Source of the DNA: Treponema sp.
GTDB taxonomy: Bacteria > Spirochaetota > Spirochaetia > Treponematales > Treponemataceae
DNA: 52,596 nucleotides
Assembly (NCBI GenBank): GCA_024690865.1
Contig: JAILON010000059.1
Coordinates: 1-52,596, forward strand
Direction: 5' to 3'
Shown: one piece after another, positions 18,209 through 25,658 of the stretch
How positions within the stretch are numbered: the first letter of the stretch is position 1
Layout of the letters: each line of letters opens with the position of its first letter
Notes under the pieces: generated by a model
Told to the model about the DNA's origin: nothing
What the model saw: the letters and a program-made list of their open reading frames with translations, nothing else
The model's database searches: none
Translations under genes and position numbers: made by a program

Positions 18209-20125
18209 TCATTTTGTCGTAAGCGCAATGGCTCCGTCCCAGTCCTTCGGCTTTTCCTCGAAGAGTTTCTTGCACCTGTCCAGTAGTTCCTGGGTGGCCT
18301 TGTCACCGGGGGTTTCCCCGTTTGCAAGCAGGAAGTATTCTTCTGCGGTCTTGAAGTTTCCTATTTCGTACTGGTTCAGTCCTTTCCTGTAGTTCTCCAA
18401 GAAGGAGTCGGAATATTCTTTGTCATCCGTGCTCAATGCATATATCCTGACCGCATGGGTCTTTCCTTTGACTTTGACGTTGTCGATGTGCCGTATAAGG
18501 TGGGGGAGTGAACCTTCTTCTGTTGCGGGAAGCTCCTTTTCTTTTTCGGCTTCCTGTACTGCGTCTATGTCTTTTTTGACGCTTTCTGTAATCAGTATTT
18601 CAGCTCCATAACGCTTGGTCAAGCTTTCTACCCTGGAAGCCAGGTTCACGTCATCGCCTATTACCGTATATTCTTTCTTTTCTTCACTCCCCAAGGCACC
18701 GACTATTGGAGTTCCGTAGTTTATGCCTATTCCTATTCTGAACTCGTGTCCACCCATGTTCAGGAGGCTGGTGTCTATTTCTCTGGCAACCCTGCTCATT
18801 TCCAGCGCTGCATTGGCGGCACGGTTCCCATTGTATATGTAGCTTTCGGGGGCGCCAAACAATGCCATTACTGCATCTCCCATGAACTTGTCTATGGTGC
18901 CACCGTGGGCAATGATTATCTTCCCCATCTTGGCAAAAAACATGTTCAAAAAATCAACGACGTTTTCTGGGGAGTTTTTTTCGCTTATTGCCGTGAAGTT
19001 GCGTATATCAGCCATGAGTATGGCCACCTGTCTCTTTTCTCCGGCGCTTTCGCCAAATGAACTTTCGTCTTTGATTATTCCTTTTATGACTGAAAGGGGC
19101 AGGAACCGTGAAAAAGCCTTTTCGACCCTCCGTTCGGCTTCCTCTATCTGCTTGAATTCAATGGTCTTCTTTATAAGCGGGGTATATATGCTGATGAATT
19201 CCCCCACCCGTTCCCTCGTCCTGTTGTTGGAGAGCAGGTCCCGACAGATGCCCAAGTGGGCCGTGTACGGTATTTCGTCTATAGTCTTTTCTTCTTCGAG
19301 CGGGAATTTTTCGTAGCTTCGTATCTTGGAAGTCTTTCTTCCATTGTTCCTGACGGCTTTGAAATGGTCCTGCAATTTCCAAGAGTTTTGCCAGTCATTG
19401 CCGCCAACGACGTCGGACTTGGCATCAAAGTCCGCCCTCGCTATCTGCTTGAAGTCGGCTATTTCTACATCGTCAAGCTGATCCGAGAACATGTATATTT
19501 CAACCAGCCGTTCCCCTTTTAAAATGAGCGAGAATGCGTCAAAATCCAAGACGCTCCTCATGGTTTTGCCCATCGTCTGTATCAACGTCTTGAGTTCATA
19601 CCGTTGGGATTCAATCTTGTAGGCTTCCCTCGTTACGTACAGGCCGTACAGTTCCTTGTCATAGGCATCGCCCAGGAGTTTTATGAAGGATACGGAGGAA
19701 CTGAGGCCTTTCCGTTCCCCTTTTTTGATGCCGCTGTTCCTTTCAATGGCCTGCCGCACGGTATTCACTATTGTACCGCTTCCTGCCGAGCTGAGAGGAC
19801 ATGATGCATCGCTTTTGCAGTTGTTGGTCCAGAAACTGAAATTTTCCCCGTCGTCGGCAGTTCCTATTACGACTGCTATGTCGCGGAGGTAATCCGTGTT
19901 TTTCAGTATCCGCGAGAAGGCATAGGCGTCTATTACGGGGAGGTCCGTGCTGACGAGGGCACAGTCGGGGTGGACTGCAGATGCCAGTTGGACCGCGCGT
20001 ATGCCGTCGTTCGCCGTGACGACGGAAAAGCCTTCTTCTTCAAAGCTCTTCTTGAGAAAGGCGGCCTGGGCCTTTGAGTACATGGCGAGAAGGATCTTCT
20101 TTTTTTCTGCTTCACTATCTGACAT
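18209..20125 (-). CDS. Class III adenylate/guanylate cyclase with N-terminal pseudo-receiver domain
   Basis: A 638-aa protein. Residues about 9-125 have the fold pattern of a response-regulator receiver, but the acidic pair is replaced (LLAMYS) and the phospho-acceptor position is Ser (ALVSTDLPVID), so phosphorylation is not expected. A central region of about 130-350 looks helical and mixed. The catalytic domain spans about 363-545. MADIRNFT and KFMGDAVMALFGAP supply the two metal-binding Asp, and YTVIGDDVNLASRVE gives the Asn/Arg pair. The Lys in DKFMGD points to ATP as substrate, but cGMP cannot be excluded. The C-terminal about 60 residues are TPR-like. It overlaps cheA by 11 bp, with GAGGAG before the ATG. 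Cytoplasmic. Confidence 0.87.
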   Translation of the reverse strand: MSDSEAEKKKILLAMYSKAQAAFLKKSFEEEGFSVVTANDGIRAVQLASAVHPDCALVSTDLPVIDAYAFSRILKNTDYLRDIAVVIGTADDGENFSFWTNNCKSDASCPLSSAGSGTIVNTVRQAIERNSGIKKGERKGLSSSVSFIKLLGDAYDKELYGLYVTREAYKIESQRYELKTLIQTMGKTMRSVLDFDAFSLILKGERLVEIYMFSDQLDDVEIADFKQIARADFDAKSDVVGGNDWQNSWKLQDHFKAVRNNGRKTSKIRSYEKFPLEEEKTIDEIPYTAHLGICRDLLSNNRTRERVGEFISIYTPLIKKTIEFKQIEEAERRVEKAFSRFLPLSVIKGIIKDESSFGESAGEKRQVAILMADIRNFTAISEKNSPENVVDFLNMFFAKMGKIIIAHGGTIDKFMGDAVMALFGAPESYIYNGNRAANAALEMSRVAREIDTSLLNMGGHEFRIGIGINYGTPIVGALGSEEKKEYTVIGDDVNLASRVESLTKRYGAEILITESVKKDIDAVQEAEKEKELPATEEGSLPHLIRHIDNVKVKGKTHAVRIYALSTDDKEYSDSFLENYRKGLNQYEIGNFKTAEEYFLLANGETPGDKATQELLDRCKKLFEEKPKDWDGAIALTTK

Positions 20126-22181
20126 TCAAAAGCTCCTCGACAGCCTGAAGGAGGTTGCCCCTCTGGAAGTCTGACTTGACGATGAATGCCTGTGCTCCTG
20201 CATCGAGGAACTGCTTCTTTGCCTCTGGATCGTATGCTCCCGAGACCACAATGACCGGCATGCCGTTGTACTGTTCCTGCCGCCGTATATTGTTCAGCAT
20301 CATTATTCCATCCATGCGGGGCATGGCTATGTCCGTTATGACTGCATCAATGTGCTTTTCATTCAGCTTGCGCAGGGCATCAACTCCGTCTACCGCAGTT
20401 TCCACCGCGTATCCGGAGCTTTCAAAGATGGCGGCCTCTATTTCCCGGGTGGTGGAAGAATCGTCCACTACGAGGACGGAGTACGTCTTTTTCATTCCTT
20501 TTACCCGGGATTTCTTGATGTCGTAAGCCACCAGTTTCTTAAGCCGCTGGATTATGTCTGGAATGTTGAGGATGGGAATTATGGAATAATTCTCATCAAA
20601 GACGATGCCCCTCATGCCTTTCATGCCCTGCATTATCTTTGGCAGGGGGATGGTGACGAGGTTTTCGTACTGGTCAACGGAATCGACCATTATGCCGATG
20701 CAGCTTTCGAGGTATTCTACGACTATTATGTGGAAAGATGATGGGCTTTTTCCGTTTCCGAGTATTGATGAAAGGCTGTATACCGGAATCAGACGGTCCC
20801 CCAGTTTTATGTATGTTTGGTCCTGTATTACCGTCTTTGGAATGTTGTCATTGTCTACCAATTCCAGCACGTATTCCGCAGGAAGCATGAATTTCATGTC
20901 TCCCGAATGTATGAAAAGCCCCTCTTGGGTTGCGACTGTGAGTGGTATCGTAAGCTCGAAGCTGGTCCCCTTGTTCTTTTGGGCGTTGAGCTTCATCCGT
21001 CCCTTTATGGATTCGATGGAGCTCCTTACTATGTCCAGGCCCATCCCCCGGCCCGAAAGCAGGGTTGGAGTGCTGAGCGTTGAAAAGCCCGGGGTATACA
21101 GGTACTGCTGCAGTTCATTCTCGCTTTCTTCCCGTATGCTTTCCGCATCCAGCGGGTACATCTTCATTGCCTTTTCACGGATCTTGTCCCAGTCCATTCC
21201 CCTTCCGTCATCGCTGACTTTTATGAGCAGGTGGTTGGACATCTGCCTGGCGGTGACCGATATAAGCCCTGTTTCATCTTTGCCTGCGGCTTTCCGTTCG
21301 TCCTTGTCCTCTATGCCGTGGTCTATGCAGTTCCTGATCAAGTGGAGCAGTATGTCCCTGAGCTTTTCCAGTATGAACTTGTCCAGCATGAAATTTGCGG
21401 CAGGAATGTCAAACCGTATTCCCTTGCCGGAGTTTATTGCTTCCTGTTCAATCTGCTTCTTAAGCGGGGTCAGAATTATGTCCAACGGAAGCAGCCTCAA
21501 GTCCAAGATCTGATGCTGGGCGGTCAAGACGGCCTGTTCTATCCTGAGGACATCTTCCTTCATCTGGTTGGGGAAATTTGCCATCTTCATATCGGGACTC
21601 CGGAGGCACAGGTCGTCCAGCTGTTTTTTAAAACTGAACTGCTTGGTGATTATGTCGTCCACGGACTTGAGTATGGCATTGATCTTTTCAATCGGTATAC
21701 GGATGGACGTGATGCTGGACAGATCTTCAAATATATCGCCATCACCATCATCTTCTTCTCCTTTGCCTTGGTCCAAGTCTTCAAGTGAAAAGAAGTTGCC
21801 TTCAGCTGCCTTTGCATAGATTTCGAAGAGTACGCCGGTGTCTGCATCTCCTGATCCGCCGCTTTCTATGTCCTTGAGGCATCCTTTGATTATGTCGCAG
21901 GTCTTGAAGGTGAGCTGTACGATCCTGTCGCTGAGATGGAACTTTCCTTCCCTAAGGCCCTTGTACACATCCTCCAATCCATGGGAGATGTTTTCAATCG
22001 TCGAATAGGAGAGCATCCGGGCAGTTCCCTTTATGGTGTGCAGGCTTCTCAATATGACGGTCAGACTGTCCCTGTCGCCCTCATCGTTCTTCAACTTGAT
22101 TATTGAATCGTTGATGGTGTCAAGGTTGTCCCCCGTTTCCGAGATAAACTCCTTGATGAATGCATCTTTTGAGAATGCCAT
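20115..22181 (-). CDS. cheA: Hybrid CheA histidine kinase with C-terminal receiver
   Basis: A 688-aa kinase. The Hpt/P1 domain is at the N-terminus, with phospho-accepting His48 in SLHTIKGTARM. I see no P2 (CheY-docking) domain, only an acidic linker around 140-155. The dimerisation domain comes next, then the ATPase with N-box (HLIRNCIDHGIE), G1 (VSDDGRGMD) and G2 (LLSGRGMGLDIV). A CheW-like domain runs from about 410 to 545. The receiver domain from about 560 has VLVVDDSS, phospho-acceptor Asp in VITDIAMPRMDG, and Lys in IVKSD. The loss of P2 and the fused receiver suggest phosphotransfer inside the kinase rather than to a free CheY. It lies 6 bp after cheR. Confidence 0.93.
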   Translation of the reverse strand: MAFSKDAFIKEFISETGDNLDTINDSIIKLKNDEGDRDSLTVILRSLHTIKGTARMLSYSTIENISHGLEDVYKGLREGKFHLSDRIVQLTFKTCDIIKGCLKDIESGGSGDADTGVLFEIYAKAAEGNFFSLEDLDQGKGEEDDGDGDIFEDLSSITSIRIPIEKINAILKSVDDIITKQFSFKKQLDDLCLRSPDMKMANFPNQMKEDVLRIEQAVLTAQHQILDLRLLPLDIILTPLKKQIEQEAINSGKGIRFDIPAANFMLDKFILEKLRDILLHLIRNCIDHGIEDKDERKAAGKDETGLISVTARQMSNHLLIKVSDDGRGMDWDKIREKAMKMYPLDAESIREESENELQQYLYTPGFSTLSTPTLLSGRGMGLDIVRSSIESIKGRMKLNAQKNKGTSFELTIPLTVATQEGLFIHSGDMKFMLPAEYVLELVDNDNIPKTVIQDQTYIKLGDRLIPVYSLSSILGNGKSPSSFHIIVVEYLESCIGIMVDSVDQYENLVTIPLPKIMQGMKGMRGIVFDENYSIIPILNIPDIIQRLKKLVAYDIKKSRVKGMKKTYSVLVVDDSSTTREIEAAIFESSGYAVETAVDGVDALRKLNEKHIDAVITDIAMPRMDGIMMLNNIRRQEQYNGMPVIVVSGAYDPEAKKQFLDAGAQAFIVKSDFQRGNLLQAVEELLNVR

Positions 22182-22187
22182 CTTTCC

Positions 22188-23642
22188 CTATCCTTCCCTT
22201 ATGTGTTTTAAATAGCCGTCGCACAGCATTTCAAAGTATTCGGGGCAGAACTGTCCCGTGAGGAAATCATAGTCCTTCCTCTTGTCTTCCCGGTATTTTG
22301 ATATGAAGCTCCTGCAGTCTTCAAAAATCCTTTTGCACTTTTCGAATTCTTTATCCTTGTACTGCATGACTGCAAGCCGGAAGCTTGCAGGCCAGAAGCT
22401 TCTGTTCAGCATAACGGCCTTCTCAAGATGCCCCTTCGCACTGCCGCCATCTCCCTTGGCTGCATATATGAGGGCTTGAAAAAAATATTTGAACTCCATT
22501 TCGTGGGGCAGGAAAACCCTTTCTGAAAGAATTTTCCACGCCTCTTCATGGGCGTCTTTTTCTATGAGGCTGTCCAGCTTCGTATAGAATTCCTGTATGG
22601 AGTCGTTGTTGCTTGCGGCTGTTGTTGATGCAGCAGCTGCCGTTGCAGCTGGAGCTGATGCCGTAGCTGCCGTTACAGCTGGAGCTGATGCAGCAGGTTC
22701 GGCTGCTTGCTTAATGGTGGACTGTGGTATCACTGGGGCTTTTTGTACCTGCTGGACATATCTCGTGAAAGATGCTGGTTTTGTTGAAATGGGTTCTTTA
22801 TCGTGGGCTGGTAATGATGTTTTTTTCTTTTCCTCTTTTCCTGCTCCTGCGGAAATCTTCTTTAGGTAGTACACGGTGCCGGTATGGAGTTTTTCAAAAG
22901 GAATTTCAGCCCTGTTTATGTTTCCCACTTCGTTTATGGAGAGGATGACTATGCCGCCTTCCTTAAGGTTTTTGGAAAGCTTGTTCAATATCTTCAGCCG
23001 TACTTCCTGGCTGAAGTAGATGAACACGTTCCGCATGAAGATGATATCCATGCTGCCGTCGGGAACTGGAGGAGGATCCTGTGCAACGAGGTTGTAGGGG
23101 AATATGCGTATCTGCGAGATAAGATCTTGGGAAATCGTCATTTTTTCTCCATCCCATCTGCCGGCATCCTCTATGAGGGAGCGGTACTTGCTGCCGTCTG
23201 TCCGGAATGAATTCTTCGTGTATATGCCGGCTTTGAACTTGGCCAGCGCGTCGGTGTCTATGTCGGATGCATAGATTGAAAAGTTCAGGCCACAATCTTT
23301 TGCCAAGGTGTAGATGGAAATCGGTTCTTCCCCGGTTGAGCATGACACGCTCCAGATGTTTATCTTAGAGTTTTTGTTGGGAATGAAAATCTCGTTTTTT
23401 AGGAAGTCGAACTGTTTTTCCTCCCTAAAGAAGTATGTTTCGTTTACGGTTGCAGCATTTGTCAAGTAGGAAAGCTCTGCATCGTCTTTTCGTACCAGTT
23501 CGCTGTATTCGGAAGATGATATTCCCATGCCGGCAGTCCGCTCAAGGATGAGCTTCTCCATATATTCCCTGTGGACATTTGCAATCGTAATGCCTGAGTG
23601 GGCTTCCAGTATCTGAAATATTGAATCAAACTCCCTAAGCAT
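22188..23642 (-). CDS. cheR: CheR-type protein-glutamate methyltransferase with C-terminal TPR-like region
   Basis: A 484-aa protein. The CheR methyltransferase occupies about residues 1-265. It has the N-terminal helical part with NETYFFRE, the SAM site WSVSCSTGEEPISIY, the acidic motif ASDID, and IIFMRNVFIYF. An Ala/Thr/Pro-rich linker follows (about 315-350), encoded partly by a 30-bp tandem repeat. Next comes a C-terminal helical TPR-like segment (EEAWKILSERV, KGDGGSAKGHLEKAV). CheR-TPR fusions are typical of alternative chemosensory systems. It should methylate Glu residues on the four receptors of this operon. It starts 15 bp after cheB. Confidence 0.93.
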   Translation of the reverse strand: MLREFDSIFQILEAHSGITIANVHREYMEKLILERTAGMGISSSEYSELVRKDDAELSYLTNAATVNETYFFREEKQFDFLKNEIFIPNKNSKINIWSVSCSTGEEPISIYTLAKDCGLNFSIYASDIDTDALAKFKAGIYTKNSFRTDGSKYRSLIEDAGRWDGEKMTISQDLISQIRIFPYNLVAQDPPPVPDGSMDIIFMRNVFIYFSQEVRLKILNKLSKNLKEGGIVILSINEVGNINRAEIPFEKLHTGTVYYLKKISAGAGKEEKKKTSLPAHDKEPISTKPASFTRYVQQVQKAPVIPQSTIKQAAEPAASAPAVTAATASAPAATAAAASTTAASNNDSIQEFYTKLDSLIEKDAHEEAWKILSERVFLPHEMEFKYFFQALIYAAKGDGGSAKGHLEKAVMLNRSFWPASFRLAVMQYKDKEFEKCKRIFEDCRSFISKYREDKRKDYDFLTGQFCPEYFEMLCDGYLKHIREG

Positions 23643-23657
23643 CTGCCCGCATATCCT

Positions 23658-24710
23658 TTATGGATGGATGACGGCTGCCTGTACGGCCGCCCCAATTCTG
23701 TCCAGGGGAAGTACTGCTTGTGCCGCCCCTGCCTCTATGACAGCCTTTGGCATTCCAAAGACAATGCAGCTTTCTTCGTCCTGGGCCAGGACGCTGCCTC
23801 CTGCCTTGCGTATTTCAACCGCACCGTCCGCACCGTCACGCCCCATTCCCGTCAGTATAATGGCCAATGCCTTGTCCTTAAGGGCTGTCGCAGCACTGGA
23901 GAACATCTTGTCCACCGAAGGCTTTAGGAAGTGGAGGGGAGGGTCGTTGTTCAATTCCATGACGTAGGCGCCGGAGGACTTTGTGATGACCAAGTGGTTT
24001 TCCGACGGGGCTATGTACGCATGGCCCTTTTCGGGCCGTTCTCCGTTTTCCGCCAGGGTCACCATGAACGGTGTGGTGTCGTTCAACCATTTGACCAGCT
24101 GCCTGTCAAAAAGCTTGTCTATGTGCTGCGTTATGATGATGGGAATGGGAAAGTTCTCTGGAATTCCCCTCAGTATTGTCTGCAACGCACTTGGTCCGCC
24201 TGTCGAGGAGCCGATGAGGAGGAGGTCGTAGTTTCTCCTGGGAATTTTCTGCCCGAGCTCGGAAGCGGAGGCAACCGACACCTTGCTGGCGCCTTTTTCC
24301 CTGTGGGTGACGATTGCCTTGTCCTTGCGGGTCTGGGATATGGCGTATATCTTTTCCCTGAATTCCTGCAGCATGCTGTCGGTCATGTCGATGACGTTGG
24401 GTTTGCTCAGGACTTCAAGCGCTCCCGCTGAAATGCTCTTGTAGGTGGAATCCATGGAATCTTCCGTCGTGAACATGACGATAGCCGCATTGGAGAATGC
24501 TGTAATCTGCCTCGTGGCCTCTATACCGTCCATGACGGGCATGTTTATGTCCATGATGATGAGGTCTATGTTTCCCTTCCTGGCCTTCTCCACCGCGTCC
24601 TGGCCGTTGCATGCCTCTCCAGCTACTTCAAACCGTTCGTCTTTCCCGAACAGCTGCTTGAGCATTGACCGAATCAAAGCCGAATCATCCACAAAAAGCA
24701 CCCGTATCAT
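23658..24710 (-). CDS. cheB: CheB protein-glutamate methylesterase / response regulator
   Basis: 350 aa from the ATG at 24710. A longer frame is open, but this ATG overlaps the TGA of the preceding gene (ATGA) and has GGAGG upstream. The receiver domain (1-120) has VLFVDDSA and IIMDINMPVMDG. The methylesterase domain (about 165-345) has the catalytic Ser in GSSTGGPSA, His in ITQHIDKLF and Asp in GMGRDGA. It is expected to remove methyl groups from, or deamidate, the operon's receptors when phosphorylated by the hybrid CheA. Confidence 0.94.
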   Translation of the reverse strand: MIRVLFVDDSALIRSMLKQLFGKDERFEVAGEACNGQDAVEKARKGNIDLIIMDINMPVMDGIEATRQITAFSNAAIVMFTTEDSMDSTYKSISAGALEVLSKPNVIDMTDSMLQEFREKIYAISQTRKDKAIVTHREKGASKVSVASASELGQKIPRRNYDLLLIGSSTGGPSALQTILRGIPENFPIPIIITQHIDKLFDRQLVKWLNDTTPFMVTLAENGERPEKGHAYIAPSENHLVITKSSGAYVMELNNDPPLHFLKPSVDKMFSSAATALKDKALAIILTGMGRDGADGAVEIRKAGGSVLAQDEESCIVFGMPKAVIEAGAAQAVLPLDRIGAAVQAAVIHP

Positions 24711-25093
24711 AATCCGCCTTCCTCCATGAATTTTGTCATGTCCACGACATACCGTATCTTGTCTTCGGAAAAGCTTACGGACCTGATCCCATGTCTGGCG
24801 AATGATCCGCACAAAATGCGGCAGGCAGGCCCGCTTTCTGCATCGCATGCGTCCGTTATGACGCGGGGCATAAGGACGGTCCTGTATTTTTTCCCAGCTA
24901 TGACGAGGAGCGATCGCATTCCATTTTCTGCTTGAGGAATGGTCCGCCGGAACGCTTTGCCGACGGCTGTGTCGATCGACAGTGCCTGTGTGTCAACGGT
25001 ATCGCCCAGCCGCGCGTCCAGTATGTCCTGTTGGGGAATGAGCAGTTCGATATTTTCCCAGTCGAGTCCTGCATAGAGGTTAGCTGTTTTCAA
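24707..25093 (-). CDS. Small protein of unknown function in the chemosensory operon, possibly CheW-like
   Basis: About 128 aa from a TTG at 25093 that has GGAGA 4 nt upstream. A TTG at 25114 would add seven residues. It overlaps cheW by 14 bp and cheB by 4 bp, so it is clearly part of the operon. The start (NLYAGLDWENIELLIPQQDILDARL) and the later KYRTVLMPRVI, CRILCGSF and IRYVVDM resemble alternating beta strands of a CheW-like barrel, but the RGxINxxG core is missing. No membrane helices or catalytic motifs. It could be a diverged second coupling protein or a regulator of the cyclase or kinase; I do not recognise it. Confidence 0.7.
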   Translation of the reverse strand: MKTANLYAGLDWENIELLIPQQDILDARLGDTVDTQALSIDTAVGKAFRRTIPQAENGMRSLLVIAGKKYRTVLMPRVITDACDAESGPACRILCGSFARHGIRSVSFSEDKIRYVVDMTKFMEEGGL

Positions 25094-25538
25094 GGTCTCT
25101 CCTGATTTTTTCAACCGCAGCCTTCAGGTCTACGAGGGGAACCATGCTGTCGGCCCAGCTGATGGTTCCGCAGAAACAGCCATGTTCTTCAGACTGGGGA
25201 AAAAGCTGCTTGGTCACTTCCTGCGTATACTTGAATTCCTCTATGCCGCCAACCTGCAGTGCCGTGTCGTCGCAGTCCTTGAGTACAAGGAAAATGCTTT
25301 CCTTCCCTTTCTTTGTCTCTCCTTTCCCTAGGAAGAGCGACCAATCTATGGCGGCAACCGGGCTTGAATAGCAGTTTATGATGCCCCTTACGTACGGGGG
25401 GGCGAATGGAACTGGATAGATGGTGTTGTTTCTGACAATCTCTTTGACGGATGACGATTCTACGGCGTATTTTTCCTCGCCGGAACTGAAAATCAAATAG
25501 GGCCATCCTCCGTCTACACTTTCTTCACTGTCGTTCAT
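25080..25538 (-). CDS. cheW: CheW-type coupling protein, first gene of the chemosensory operon
   Basis: 152 aa, a single CheW domain. YLIFSSGEEKYAVESSSVKEIV is the usual first strand set, and PYVRGIINCYSSPVAAIDW is the conserved CheW core. CheW links receptors to CheA at the membrane array. The ATG at 25538 has no ribosome-binding site. A good promoter places the transcription start exactly on it (see the promoter entry), and no other in-frame ATG exists nearby. It leads a ten-gene run to 11110. Confidence 0.92.
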   Translation of the reverse strand: MNDSEESVDGGWPYLIFSSGEEKYAVESSSVKEIVRNNTIYPVPFAPPYVRGIINCYSSPVAAIDWSLFLGKGETKKGKESIFLVLKDCDDTALQVGGIEEFKYTQEVTKQLFPQSEEHGCFCGTISWADSMVPLVDLKAAVEKIRRDLENS

Positions 25539-25544
25539 TTTTCA

Positions 25545-25573
25545 AGTATAACTCTTTTTTCCCCGGCATTCAA
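25545..25573 (-). promoter_or_regulatory. Promoter of the chemosensory operon, predicted leaderless start
   Basis: On the minus strand: TTGAAT (25573-25568), 17-bp spacer, TATACT (25550-25545), then six bases to the ATG. With a normal 7-nt offset the first transcribed base is the A of the cheW start codon. The same geometry occurs at the second cheR gene (41841-41876). Confidence 0.6.
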
Positions 25574-25632
25574 GGTTCTTCTTGAAGGGCCGCCACGACT
25601 GCCCCGGCACCTCTTGTGGCATAAAAGGCCTT

Positions 25633-25648
25633 CCCCTCGGGGGAGGGG
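25633..25648 (-). terminator. GC hairpin, likely terminator of the TlyC/TPR operon
   Basis: On the minus strand CCCCTC, loop CCCC, GAGGGG forms a perfect 6-bp stem, then AAGGCC and TTTTAT. It lies 10 bp after the TPR gene stop. The U-tract is short and set back, so efficiency is uncertain. Confidence 0.45.
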
Positions 25649-25658
25649 AGGGCGGGGG

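Noticed and set aside
24711..24848. Longer N-terminus of the operon cheB
   Set aside because: The added residues are Arg-rich and not receiver-like, and overlap the preceding gene; the ATG at 24710 has a ribosome site and an ATGA overlap.
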